A DNA stretch of 6,518 nt. It comes from Actinomycetota bacterium (lineage in GTDB: Bacteria; Actinomycetota; Acidimicrobiia; Acidimicrobiales; Microtrichaceae). The DNA is taken from assembly GCA_018268735.1 (NCBI GenBank), contig JAFDWA010000093.1, forward strand, positions 1 through 6,518, written 5' to 3'. Position 1 is the stretch's first letter; each line of letters starts with the position of its first letter. A model generated the notes under the pieces. The model ran no database searches, had not been told where the DNA came from, and saw nothing but the letters and a program-made list of their open reading frames with translations. Shown here piece after piece: positions 1 through 5,791 of this stretch. A program made the translations under genes and the position numbers.

Positions 1-145
1 CGAACTCGGGGACGAGCTCCTTCACCGCGACCGGTCGGTCGAGGCTGCGGTCCCTCGCGAGGTACACCTGGGCCATGCCGCCCCGGGCAAGTCGCTGGTG
101 GATCTCGTAGCGGTCGCCGAGGACCCTCAGTTGCTCGTCAGCCAT
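1..145 (-). CDS. pknB: Ser/Thr protein kinase, PknB/PknA type, N-terminal part only (cut by window edge)
   Basis: Only the first 48 codons are present; the gene runs off the left edge. The visible part starts MADEQLRVLGDRYEI and carries the Gly-rich nucleotide-binding loop (LARGGMAQVY, residues 19-28) and the invariant kinase-lobe lysine in VAVKEL (K42), as expected for an Hanks-type kinase of the PknB/Stk family. These kinases phosphorylate cell-wall and division proteins on Thr and are reversed by the PstP-type phosphatase encoded upstream. The ATG at 143-145 is chosen because the kinase fold begins a dozen residues later and no upstream in-frame start fits. No clear Shine-Dalgarno sequence is visible. 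The gene lies 51 bp after pbpA, unlike the overlapping upstream junctions. In mycobacteria the order here is pbpA-pknA-pknB, so this could equally be pknA; PASTA repeats downstream, not visible here, would decide. The kinase call is firm, the symbol less so. Confidence 0.9.
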   Translation of the reverse strand, partial: MADEQLRVLGDRYEIHQRLARGGMAQVYLARDRSLDRPVAVKELVPEF

Positions 146-196
146 GGCAGTCGCCAGCGTAGAGGTCCGCCCAGCGTCGATCGTGTCATGCAGCGC
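146..196 (-). other. 51-bp spacer between pbpA and the kinase gene
   Basis: This is the only real gap downstream of fhaB. On the minus strand it holds two direct copies of ACGCTGG (plus-strand CCAGCGT at 154-160 and 171-177, 17 bp apart). I see no convincing promoter, terminator hairpin with a T run, or ribosome-binding site in it. An ATG at 187-189 is out of frame with the kinase. It may simply be a transcribed spacer, or it may allow separate expression of the kinase. Confidence 0.6.
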
Positions 197-1702
197 TCAC
201 CCGAGGACGGCGAGCGCCTTGTCCAGCACGGCCTTGGCGACCGGGCCGGCCGTCGTGCCACCGGTCTCGTCGCCGACGCCCGGCAGATCCTGCACGATGA
301 CGGCGACCGCGACGTGCGCGGGCTCACCGGGCGGCCCGGCGAACGCGATCATCCAGCCGTGCGAGCGCGGTGGCTTGACGCCGAGCTGAGCGGTACCGGT
401 CTTGGCCCCGACCTCCCAGCCCGGGGTCTGCATGATCTGCGCCGTGCCGCCGGTGACCACGCCGATCATCCCCTCCCGCAACGTCGCTGCGATCTCCGGC
501 GTCATCGACTCCTTCCACGGCGAGGTCCGGTACCTCTGCACCACTTCGCCGTCGCGCGCCTTGATCTCCGCCATCACGTGCGGGGTCATGATCTCGCCCC
601 GGTTGCCGACCCCCGCGGCCACCAGCGCCATCTGCAGCGGTGTCGACCGCACGTCGCCCTGGCCGATCCCGGTGAGCGCCAGCATCGCGGTGCTCTCGTA
701 GACCGGGGCCTTCCCGTCGGGTCGTTGCGTGACCTTGCCGAAGTCGGTCGGGTAGGCCGACGCAGCAGGCCGTGGCAGGTCGATCGGCGGTGCCTGGTTG
801 AATCCGGCGGCCTCCGCAGCAGCGACCATCGGGTCGGGGCCTGTCACCTCCGCCGCCATCTGGGCGAACGAGCTGTTGCAGGATCGGGCGAGCACGGTGA
901 ACAACGTCCCTCCGCAGGCCATGCCGTCGAAGTTGCTGATCGCGTGGGAGGTGCCCGGCGGGGTGTAGGAGGTGACCACTGGGAACTCCGGCGTCGTGGT
1001 CGTCACCTTCCCCGAGGTCAACCCGGCCGTGGCCGTCACGACCTTGAACGTCGAGCCGGGGAAGTAGCGCTCCCGGTACGCCTTGGGGAGCATCGGGTTG
1101 GCGGCCGCCTGCTCGTAGAGGTCCTTGGCGGCCTTCGCCGCCTTCGTGTCGTTGTTCGACACTGCGTTCGGGTCGAACGTCGGGTTCGACCACATGGCGA
1201 GGATCGCACCGGTGCGGGGATCGAGCGCGACGACGGAGCCCGGGCGGTCGCCGAGCGCGTCCTTGGCCGTCTGCTGGAGGTCCTGACGGACCGTCAGCAC
1301 GACGTTGCCCTCGCTCGAGGAGTCGGAGAAGAAGCCCGACAACCGGTGCAGCCGGAGCGAGGCGGTCCTCCCCGCGAGCTCCTCGTTGTAGGAGCGCTCG
1401 ACCCCGTCGGAGCCCAACGTGAACGAGTAGTAGCCGGTGACTGCCGAGAACAGGTCTCTGGTCGGGTACCTGCGCTGGTAGCGCAGCGGTGCGTGCACGT
1501 CGACCGAGGTGGCGACCAGCTGCTGGTCGGCGCTGACGATGTCGCCTCTCGGCTGGTTGAAGTCCCGCTGCAGCTGGCGGGTGTTGTCGGGTCGATCGCT
1601 CAGCGACTGCGCCTCCAGCACCTGCACCTGGTTGAGCTTCAGGAACAGCGCCAGGTAGCAGAGCAGGATGACGAGGCCGAGCGCCTTGATCTGCCGCTTC
1701 AT
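197..1702 (-). CDS. pbpA: Class B penicillin-binding protein PbpA (peptidoglycan transpeptidase)
   Basis: The 501-aa product matches the usual length of actinobacterial PbpA. It is a membrane-anchored D,D-transpeptidase that cross-links peptidoglycan outside the membrane. An N-terminal signal anchor spans about residues 8-26 (LGLVILLCYLALFLK), followed by the N-terminal module with FNQPRGDI (residues 48-55). The transpeptidase domain shows all three active-site motifs: STFK (S217 to K220, catalytic Ser217), SCN (274-276) and KTG (434-436), the last in AKTGTAQ. C263 and C275 sit at positions that also carry Cys in mycobacterial PbpA as I recall it; a disulfide is possible. The ATG at 1700-1702 overlaps the rodA stop by 4 bp (ATGA), so translation is probably coupled, and no strong ribosome-binding site is seen. 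RodA and PbpA are expected to work as a polymerase/cross-linker pair. The three motifs and the gene context make this secure. Confidence 0.97.
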   Translation of the reverse strand: MKRQIKALGLVILLCYLALFLKLNQVQVLEAQSLSDRPDNTRQLQRDFNQPRGDIVSADQQLVATSVDVHAPLRYQRRYPTRDLFSAVTGYYSFTLGSDGVERSYNEELAGRTASLRLHRLSGFFSDSSSEGNVVLTVRQDLQQTAKDALGDRPGSVVALDPRTGAILAMWSNPTFDPNAVSNNDTKAAKAAKDLYEQAAANPMLPKAYRERYFPGSTFKVVTATAGLTSGKVTTTTPEFPVVTSYTPPGTSHAISNFDGMACGGTLFTVLARSCNSSFAQMAAEVTGPDPMVAAAEAAGFNQAPPIDLPRPAASAYPTDFGKVTQRPDGKAPVYESTAMLALTGIGQGDVRSTPLQMALVAAGVGNRGEIMTPHVMAEIKARDGEVVQRYRTSPWKESMTPEIAATLREGMIGVVTGGTAQIMQTPGWEVGAKTGTAQLGVKPPRSHGWMIAFAGPPGEPAHVAVAVIVQDLPGVGDETGGTTAGPVAKAVLDKALAVLG

Positions 1703-3039
1703 CGCACCAACAGTCGATCAGGTCCACGGCGCGCTGTCTGGTCGGAGATCCGCACGAGCAGCGCGAGCAGGACGTAGTTCGACACGAGCGAGCTCCCGCC
1801 ATAGGAGACGAAGGGCAACGTGACCCCTGTCAGGGGCAGCAGTCGGGTGACGCCACCCATGATCACGAACGCCTGGAAGGCGATCAGGACGGTCAGGCCG
1901 ACCGCGAGCAGCGCCGGGAACGGGTCCCGTGACTCCCTGGCGATGCGCAGACCGCTGCCGGCCAGGAGGAGGAACGCGCACAGCACCGCGGTCGTGCCGA
2001 GCAGCCCGAGCTCCTCGCCGATCACGGCGAAGATGAAGTCGGTCGAGTCGTAGGGGATGCGACCGGCGATCCCGAGCCCCGGTCCGACACCTGATGTGCC
2101 GCCCCACGCCAGCGCGTAGGCGGCCTGGATGATCTGGTAGCCGGAGCCGTGGGGGTCCGCCCACGGGTTGATCCAGACGTCGACGCGGCGTCGGACGTGG
2201 CCGAACGCCTTCCAGCTCGCGAACGCCCCGATGAGGAACAGGACGGATCCGACGACGAGATAGCTGACCCGGCCGGTCCCGACCCAGATCATGATGACGA
2301 ACAGGAGGAAGAACAGCAGCGCCGAGCCGAGGTCGCGCTGGAAGATGAGCACGACGAGCGAGATGCCCCACGCGAGCAGTATCGGCGCGAAGTGCTTCGG
2401 GTCCGGCGTGTTGAACGGACCGACTCGGAAGGTCGCGACGCCGAGGAGCTCGCGACGCTCGACCAGGTAGCCGGCGAAGAAGATCGCGAACGCGATCTTG
2501 GCGATCTCACCTGGTTGGAAGCCGACAGGACCGAGCGAGACCCAGATCCGCGCGCCGTTGATGTTCCGTCCGAGCACCGGGAACAGCGGCATCACGAGGA
2601 GCACGACCCCGACGAGGCCCGCTGTGTAGCGGTACCGCTGCAGGACCCGGACGTCGCGGATCACCACCAGCGTTGCGACGTAGGCACCGATGCCGACCGC
2701 GGTCCACGACGCCTGCAGCGCCGCGAGGTCCTTGTCGAGACGGGCGATGAACACGTAGCCGATGCCGTTGAGCAGCGCAGCGATCGGCAGCAGCAGGGAG
2801 TCCGCGCACCTGGCCAGTCGCCGGTTGGCCACGTGCGCGCCGACGAGCAGTGCGAGGAGGACGACGAGGAACGGCCAGATGTCAGCCGGCAGCGACGCGT
2901 TGCGGCCCAGGCTCGCGAGGGCGTAGGCGCCGAGGATGATGATGACCGCGAGGACGAGCAGGCCCAACTCGGTCGTGCGGCGGCGCTTCCCCGTCGATCG
3001 GACCGTCGAGGAGACCTCCGCCGTGACGGTCGCCGTCAC
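1699..3039 (-). CDS. rodA: RodA/FtsW-family (SEDS) peptidoglycan glycosyltransferase
   Basis: The 446-aa product is a multi-pass membrane protein with roughly a dozen hydrophobic segments from about residue 24 to 430. SEDS proteins polymerise glycan strands from lipid II and pair with a class B PBP, here pbpA directly downstream. Family signatures are visible: NGARIWVSLGPVGFQPGEIA (161-180); QRDLGSALLFF (234-244), whose Asp236 matches the catalytic Asp region of RodA; FIFAVIGEELGLLG (335-348); and GVTRLLPLTGVTLPFVSYGG (396-415). The start is the GTG at 3037-3039, which overlaps the pstP stop TGA by 4 bp (GTGA) and leaves a short basic N-terminus (residues 14-22) before the first membrane segment. 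Starts further upstream would run through the Thr-rich pstP tail in another frame and give an implausible His/Asp-rich leader. The stop overlaps pbpA. In this cluster the gene is RodA rather than FtsW, by context. Confidence 0.95.
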   Translation of the reverse strand: MTATVTAEVSSTVRSTGKRRRTTELGLLVLAVIIILGAYALASLGRNASLPADIWPFLVVLLALLVGAHVANRRLARCADSLLLPIAALLNGIGYVFIARLDKDLAALQASWTAVGIGAYVATLVVIRDVRVLQRYRYTAGLVGVVLLVMPLFPVLGRNINGARIWVSLGPVGFQPGEIAKIAFAIFFAGYLVERRELLGVATFRVGPFNTPDPKHFAPILLAWGISLVVLIFQRDLGSALLFFLLFVIMIWVGTGRVSYLVVGSVLFLIGAFASWKAFGHVRRRVDVWINPWADPHGSGYQIIQAAYALAWGGTSGVGPGLGIAGRIPYDSTDFIFAVIGEELGLLGTTAVLCAFLLLAGSGLRIARESRDPFPALLAVGLTVLIAFQAFVIMGGVTRLLPLTGVTLPFVSYGGSSLVSNYVLLALLVRISDQTARRGPDRLLVR

Positions 3040-4571
3040 GGACCCGTCGGGGTCGTCGTGGTCGCAACCGTCGTGGTCGCAACGGTCGTCGTCGTCGTGA
3101 TGCTGGTCGTGGTCGTGGTGGTGGACCTGTTCCTCGACTCGTCCACCAGCCCGGTGACGAACCTCTCCGCCTCGCCGAAGCTGTCGAAGCCCTGACCGCG
3201 AGCCAGGATGTTCCGCTCGGAGCCGGTGAGCGCCCCCACGTCGATGTGGCGGTAGCGCTTCACCTCCTCCGGACCGAGGAACAGCACGCCGTTCTTCGGC
3301 CCGCGGAGCAGGACCACGGTGTGGTCGCGCTCGGTGACGACCCATCCCGAGCGGGACCACAGCAGGAGCACAGCTGCCATCACCGCGATGAGCGCTGCCA
3401 CCGCGAGCACGAACAGCGCGGTCCTCCAGGGTCGCCCCCGCGGCACATCGGCGTCCTCACCCGCTGCGCTGCCGTGGTCGGGATCGGTGTCCTCGACGTC
3501 GGCATCATCGATGTCGGGGTCCTCGATGTCGGCATCATCGAGGTCGGCTTCAGCGAGATCGGTGTCCGATGCCTCGCTGCGGGATCGGCCCGACCCGGTG
3601 CGCGTGGCAGCGTCGATCCCGGCCTCGGCTTCGGCGCGGACGGTTGGTTCGTCGTCGCCGTCGTGCCCTTCGCCTCCCTGCTCGCCGTCACCGTCCTCGT
3701 CGCCGGCGCCACCAGGGCCACCGTCGTCGGAAGCCGGGACGATGACGGCCATCACCGTCTGGGTGCGCGGGCCGTCCTCGTCAGGGTCCGACATGTCGAT
3801 CGCGGGCGTGCTGATGCGGCGGTACCGCTCCCCGAGGGGCGCAGCGGGGGAGCCCGTCGCCGTCACGTCCACCACGACCGTCGTGATGTTGTCTCGTCCA
3901 CCGGACGCGTCGGCTTCTGCTGCCAACCTGCGAGCGACGACCTCCGGCTCAGCGTCCTCGGCGAGGATCTCGGCGATCCTGGACTCCCCGACCTCACCGA
4001 AGAGGCCGTCGCTGCACAACAGGAGGCGGTCGCCGTCGCACGGTCGCAGCAGCCAGGCGTCGACCACCACCAGCGCCTCCACCCCCAGCGCTCGGGTGAT
4101 GACGTTGCGCTGAGGGTGGTGCTCGGCCTCCTCCGCAGAGATCCGGCCTTCACGGACGAGCGTCTCGACCAGCGAGTGGTCCTCGGTCATCCGCGTGAGC
4201 TCGCCGGCGGCGAAGAGGTACACCCGGGAGTCGCCGACGTTGAGCACGGCGAGCTCGTCCTCGTCGTCGTAGCGGACCAGGCCGACCACGCAGACCGTCG
4301 TCCCCATGCCGCGCAGCTCGTCGTCCTCGGCGGCACGCTCGTTGATGCTCCGGTTCGCCCGGTGCACCGCCGCGACGAGGTCCTCCACCGACCGCGACCC
4401 ACCGGCGGCGCGCAGCACCTCGACGGTCTCGGCCGAGGCGACCTCTCCGGCGCGGTGGCCGCCCATGCCGTCGGCCACAGCGACGAGCTCGTCGGTGACG
4501 AGGTACGAGTCCTCGTTCGCGCTGCGCACCTGGCCGACGAGCGAGGACGCACCGATCCGGAGCGTCGTCAT
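3036..4571 (-). CDS. pstP: PP2C-family Ser/Thr protein phosphatase PstP, membrane-anchored
   Basis: The product is 511 aa, close to the mycobacterial PstP length. The cytoplasmic PP2C domain covers about residues 1-238 and keeps the metal-binding and catalytic motifs: RSANEDS (17-22, with Asp21), VADGMGGH (32-39, Asp34), VGDSR (112-116), TEDHSL (129-134), CSDGL (186-190, Asp188) and GGRDNIT (224-230, Asp227). It is therefore expected to be an active Mn/Mg-dependent phosphatase that reverses the neighbouring kinase. A long acidic, Gly-rich linker (about 260-378) includes six acidic pentads at 337-366. One membrane helix follows (about 384-405, TALFVLAVAALIAVMAAVLL), then an outside segment ending in a Thr-rich tail (484-508, 18 of 25 residues Thr). 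The ATG at 4569-4571 overlaps the fhaB stop (ATGA) and has a GGAGG 4 nt upstream. The stop overlaps the rodA GTG. Confidence 0.97.
   Translation of the reverse strand: MTTLRIGASSLVGQVRSANEDSYLVTDELVAVADGMGGHRAGEVASAETVEVLRAAGGSRSVEDLVAAVHRANRSINERAAEDDELRGMGTTVCVVGLVRYDDEDELAVLNVGDSRVYLFAAGELTRMTEDHSLVETLVREGRISAEEAEHHPQRNVITRALGVEALVVVDAWLLRPCDGDRLLLCSDGLFGEVGESRIAEILAEDAEPEVVARRLAAEADASGGRDNITTVVVDVTATGSPAAPLGERYRRISTPAIDMSDPDEDGPRTQTVMAVIVPASDDGGPGGAGDEDGDGEQGGEGHDGDDEPTVRAEAEAGIDAATRTGSGRSRSEASDTDLAEADLDDADIEDPDIDDADVEDTDPDHGSAAGEDADVPRGRPWRTALFVLAVAALIAVMAAVLLLWSRSGWVVTERDHTVVLLRGPKNGVLFLGPEEVKRYRHIDVGALTGSERNILARGQGFDSFGEAERFVTGLVDESRNRSTTTTTTSITTTTTVATTTVATTTTPTGP
3048..3122 (-). repeat. 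Low-complexity Thr-codon tract encoding the PstP C-terminal tail
   Basis: This stretch of near-trinucleotide repeats (ACC/ACG codons on the minus strand, seen as runs of gtc/ggt on the plus strand) encodes PstP residues 484-508. Eighteen of the 25 residues are Thr, the rest Ser, Ile, Val, Ala and Pro. It includes two similar units, VATTT and VATTTT. It ends nine bases before the rodA GTG. Such a tract is prone to copy-number change, and any gain or loss not a multiple of three would also move the pstP stop off the rodA start. The tail lies on the outer face of the membrane if the single membrane helix is correct. Confidence 0.85.
3474..3563 (-). repeat. Six acidic pentapeptide-like repeats in the PstP linker
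   Basis: PstP residues 337-366 read as six consecutive five-residue units: TDLAE, ADLDD, ADIED, PDIDD, ADVED, TDPDH. Position 2 is always Asp and position 3 is Leu, Ile or Val in the first five. The A-D-L/I-x-x register resembles the pentapeptide-repeat consensus, though it is far more acidic and much shorter than a folded pentapeptide-repeat domain. At DNA level it contains a 30-bp tandem duplication (3489-3518 and 3519-3548, 27 of 30 bases identical), which explains units 2-3 and 4-5. It sits about 18 residues before the membrane helix, on the cytoplasmic side. Confidence 0.8.
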
Positions 4572-5050
4572 CGGACCTCCATCACGACGTTGCCGACCTG
4601 GATGCGATCACCGAGCCGTGCCGGCATCTGCCCGACCGCACGCGCACCGTTGACCCAGGTGCCGTTGGTGGAACCGAGGTCCTCGACGAACACCGCGCCG
4701 TCACGGCTGAAGATCCTGGTGTGGACCTGGGACACGTACTGCTCGTCGAAGACGAGGTCGCAGCCCGGGGCGCGTCCGACGGTGAGGTCGGGGCCGAGCG
4801 CGAACTCAGCGCCCACACGTGCTGACGGTTCGACGACCACGAGACGCGTGGGCACCGCCGGCTTGCGCCGGGCCCTCGCAGCGCCGCGTCGGGCACGGGT
4901 GCTCGGAGCAACCGGGGCGGCAGGCTTGCGGGTGGGCGCGACCTTCGGCGGGTTCACCTCGGTCCAGACCGCTCGCAGCACGCGCAGGAAGAACAGGTAC
5001 AGCAACGCCAGCAGGCACAGCTTCAGGACGGTGAGCAGCTGCTCGGGCAC
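4568..5050 (-). CDS. fhaB: FhaB (FipA-like): membrane-anchored FHA-domain phosphothreonine-binding protein
   Basis: The 160-aa product is the usual size for FhaB. It has one N-terminal membrane helix (about residues 4-26, LKLCLLALLYLFFLRVLRAV), a basic Pro/Ala/Arg linker (about 35-70, with RARRGAARARRKP), and a C-terminal FHA domain (about 78-158). FHA signature residues are present: VGRAPGCD (91-98), VSQVH (106-110) and DLGSTNGTWVNG (124-135). FHA domains bind phospho-Thr peptides; the mycobacterial relative FipA acts with FtsZ/FtsQ at division, an inference for this protein. The GTG at 5048-5050 is chosen because the membrane helix begins immediately after it, and it lies 11 bp after the fhaA stop. 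The same frame stays open far upstream through fhaA, but that part encodes no recognisable protein. An AGG 10 nt upstream of the GTG is a weak ribosome-binding site. The stop overlaps the pstP ATG. Confidence 0.93.
   Translation of the reverse strand: MPEQLLTVLKLCLLALLYLFFLRVLRAVWTEVNPPKVAPTRKPAAPVAPSTRARRGAARARRKPAVPTRLVVVEPSARVGAEFALGPDLTVGRAPGCDLVFDEQYVSQVHTRIFSRDGAVFVEDLGSTNGTWVNGARAVGQMPARLGDRIQVGNVVMEVR
4576..4580 (-). promoter_or_regulatory. Ribosome-binding site of pstP inside the fhaB 3' end
   Basis: GGAGG on the minus strand ends 4 nt before the pstP ATG (TCCG between). It is the clearest Shine-Dalgarno sequence in the window and supports the ATG that overlaps the fhaB stop. The spacing is on the short side. 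Confidence 0.7.
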
Positions 5051-5061
5051 GGCAGACGAGC

Positions 5062-5721
5062 CTATGAGGCCTCGAAGCGGACCGCTGTGCTGCCGAAGCG
5101 GACCTCGTCGCCGTCGCGCAGCTCCTGCTCTGCGACACGCACCCCGTTGACCTTGGTCCCGTTGGTCGATCCGAGGTCCGCGACCACGAACCCGTCGCCG
5201 GCAGGTCGGACCTCGGCGTGGAGTCGGCTGACGTTGGGATCTGCCAGCACGATCGTGCAGTCGCCCTGGCGGCCGACGGAGACGACGTACTCTCCGAGCG
5301 GGACGCGGTCGCCGGTGGGCAGCACGAGCGATCCCGGTGGCAGCCCGCCTTCGGACTCCAGGAACCGCGACTCGACGTCGATGAAGCCGGTGCGGAGACG
5401 ACCGTCGGCGACGATCTCGATCTCGACCGGTCCGACGAACGAGTAGCCCTCGTCTCGTGCGTGCTCCCGCGCGGCGTCGGCGAGCTCGCGTCGGAGCGTC
5501 CCCAGGATGTCGACGAGCTGGTCGTGGTCGTCGACGGAGATGGCGAAGCTGAACGAGTTCGGCACGATCGTGCGCCCGTCGACAGCCACCGAACGGTGGT
5601 TGTCCATCTCGCGCTGCAGCTTGCGACCGAACTCGACCGGCTTCACCGCGGAGCGGAACAGGCGACCGAAGGTGCCTTCCACCATGCGCTCGAGGCGGCC
5701 CTCGAAGCCCTTGGTTGCCAT
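5062..5721 (-). CDS. fhaA: FhaA: DUF3662 plus FHA-domain phosphothreonine-binding protein
   Basis: The 219-aa product has the FhaA layout: an N-terminal DUF3662-type domain (about residues 1-118, beginning FEGRLERMVEGTFGRLF and containing PVEFGRKLQREMD at 28-40 and VPNSFSFAISVDDHDQL at 53-69) and a C-terminal FHA domain (about 143-217). FHA hallmarks are SVGRQGDC (148-155), NVSRLHAEV (163-171) and DLGSTNGTKVNG (182-193). It is a soluble cytoplasmic adaptor for phospho-Thr proteins; mycobacterial FhaA binds the phosphorylated lipid II flippase MviN/MurJ. Mycobacterial FhaA is over 500 aa with a long disordered middle, which is almost absent here. The ATG at 5719-5721 is chosen because homologous proteins begin just before the FEGRLE motif; in-frame GTGs at 5728-5730, 5725-5727 and 5761-5763 are alternatives. 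No Shine-Dalgarno is adjacent, so a leaderless start is possible. It is the first gene of the operon. Confidence 0.93.
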   Translation of the reverse strand: MATKGFEGRLERMVEGTFGRLFRSAVKPVEFGRKLQREMDNHRSVAVDGRTIVPNSFSFAISVDDHDQLVDILGTLRRELADAAREHARDEGYSFVGPVEIEIVADGRLRTGFIDVESRFLESEGGLPPGSLVLPTGDRVPLGEYVVSVGRQGDCTIVLADPNVSRLHAEVRPAGDGFVVADLGSTNGTKVNGVRVAEQELRDGDEVRFGSTAVRFEAS

Positions 5722-5728
5722 CGGCACC

Positions 5729-5734
5729 ACGATA
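5729..5734 (-). promoter_or_regulatory. Possible -10 element for the fhaA operon (leaderless start)
   Basis: TATCGT on the minus strand fits the actinobacterial TAnnnT -10 pattern and ends 7 nt before the fhaA ATG. It would place the transcript start at or next to the start codon, consistent with the lack of a ribosome-binding site. No good -35 element is visible at the right spacing, so this is a weak call. Confidence 0.25.
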
Positions 5735-5755
5735 GCGATGCAGGACCCACCCTCT

Positions 5756-5781
5756 CGGGCCACGTCGTCGGATCAGGCCCG
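5756..5781 (-). other. Inverted repeat (6-bp stem, 14-nt loop) after the MOSC gene
   Basis: CGGGCC (5756-5761) and GGCCCG (5776-5781) are perfect inverted copies separated by 14 nt. The element begins 5 bp past the MOSC-gene stop, where a terminator would be expected, but no T run follows on the minus strand and the stem is short. It could be a weak transcription barrier, part of an operator for the fhaA operon, or chance in GC-rich DNA. Confidence 0.3.
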
Positions 5782-5791
5782 TCGGATCAGG
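5766..5791. repeat. Two 12-bp direct repeats upstream of fhaA
   Basis: CGTCGGATCAGG occurs perfectly at 5766-5777 and 5780-5791 (14-bp period, 2 bp between). The right copy contains the MOSC-gene stop codon (TGA read on the minus strand), and the left copy supplies a second TGA in the spacer. Both copies lie 45-70 bp upstream of the fhaA start codon, where an activator or repressor could bind, and they overlap the short inverted repeat at 5756-5781. A recent duplication of the 3' end of the MOSC gene is the alternative. Confidence 0.6.

Noticed and set aside
98..1777. Long open frame on the plus strand opposite pbpA
   Set aside because: It lies wholly antisense to a gene with all transpeptidase motifs. 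The translation is Arg/Gly/Val/His-rich with no recognisable domain, which is the usual antisense artefact of GC-rich codon bias.
3048..3122. CRISPR-like or satellite repeat in the trinucleotide tract
   Set aside because: The repeats are codon-level Thr low complexity inside pstP, with no spacer/repeat periodicity.
2149..3195. Plus-strand open frame opposite rodA, rich in Asp, Glu and Arg
   Set aside because: Its composition is the complement of a hydrophobic membrane-protein gene. It has no family match that I can recognise.
1699..3360. Longer rodA start about 107 codons upstream
   Set aside because: The added region is the shifted reading of the pstP 3' end (His/Asp-rich run). The GTG overlapping the pstP stop gives a normal RodA N-terminus.
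3246..5150. A 634-codon open frame on the plus strand opposite pstP and fhaB
   Set aside because: It spans three genuine minus-strand genes, has no domain motif, and its repeated V-G-I-I-D segment is only the complement of the pstP acidic repeats.
5756..5781. Rho-independent terminator after the MOSC gene
   Set aside because: The 6-bp stem has a 14-nt loop and no T run follows, so it is listed only as an inverted repeat.
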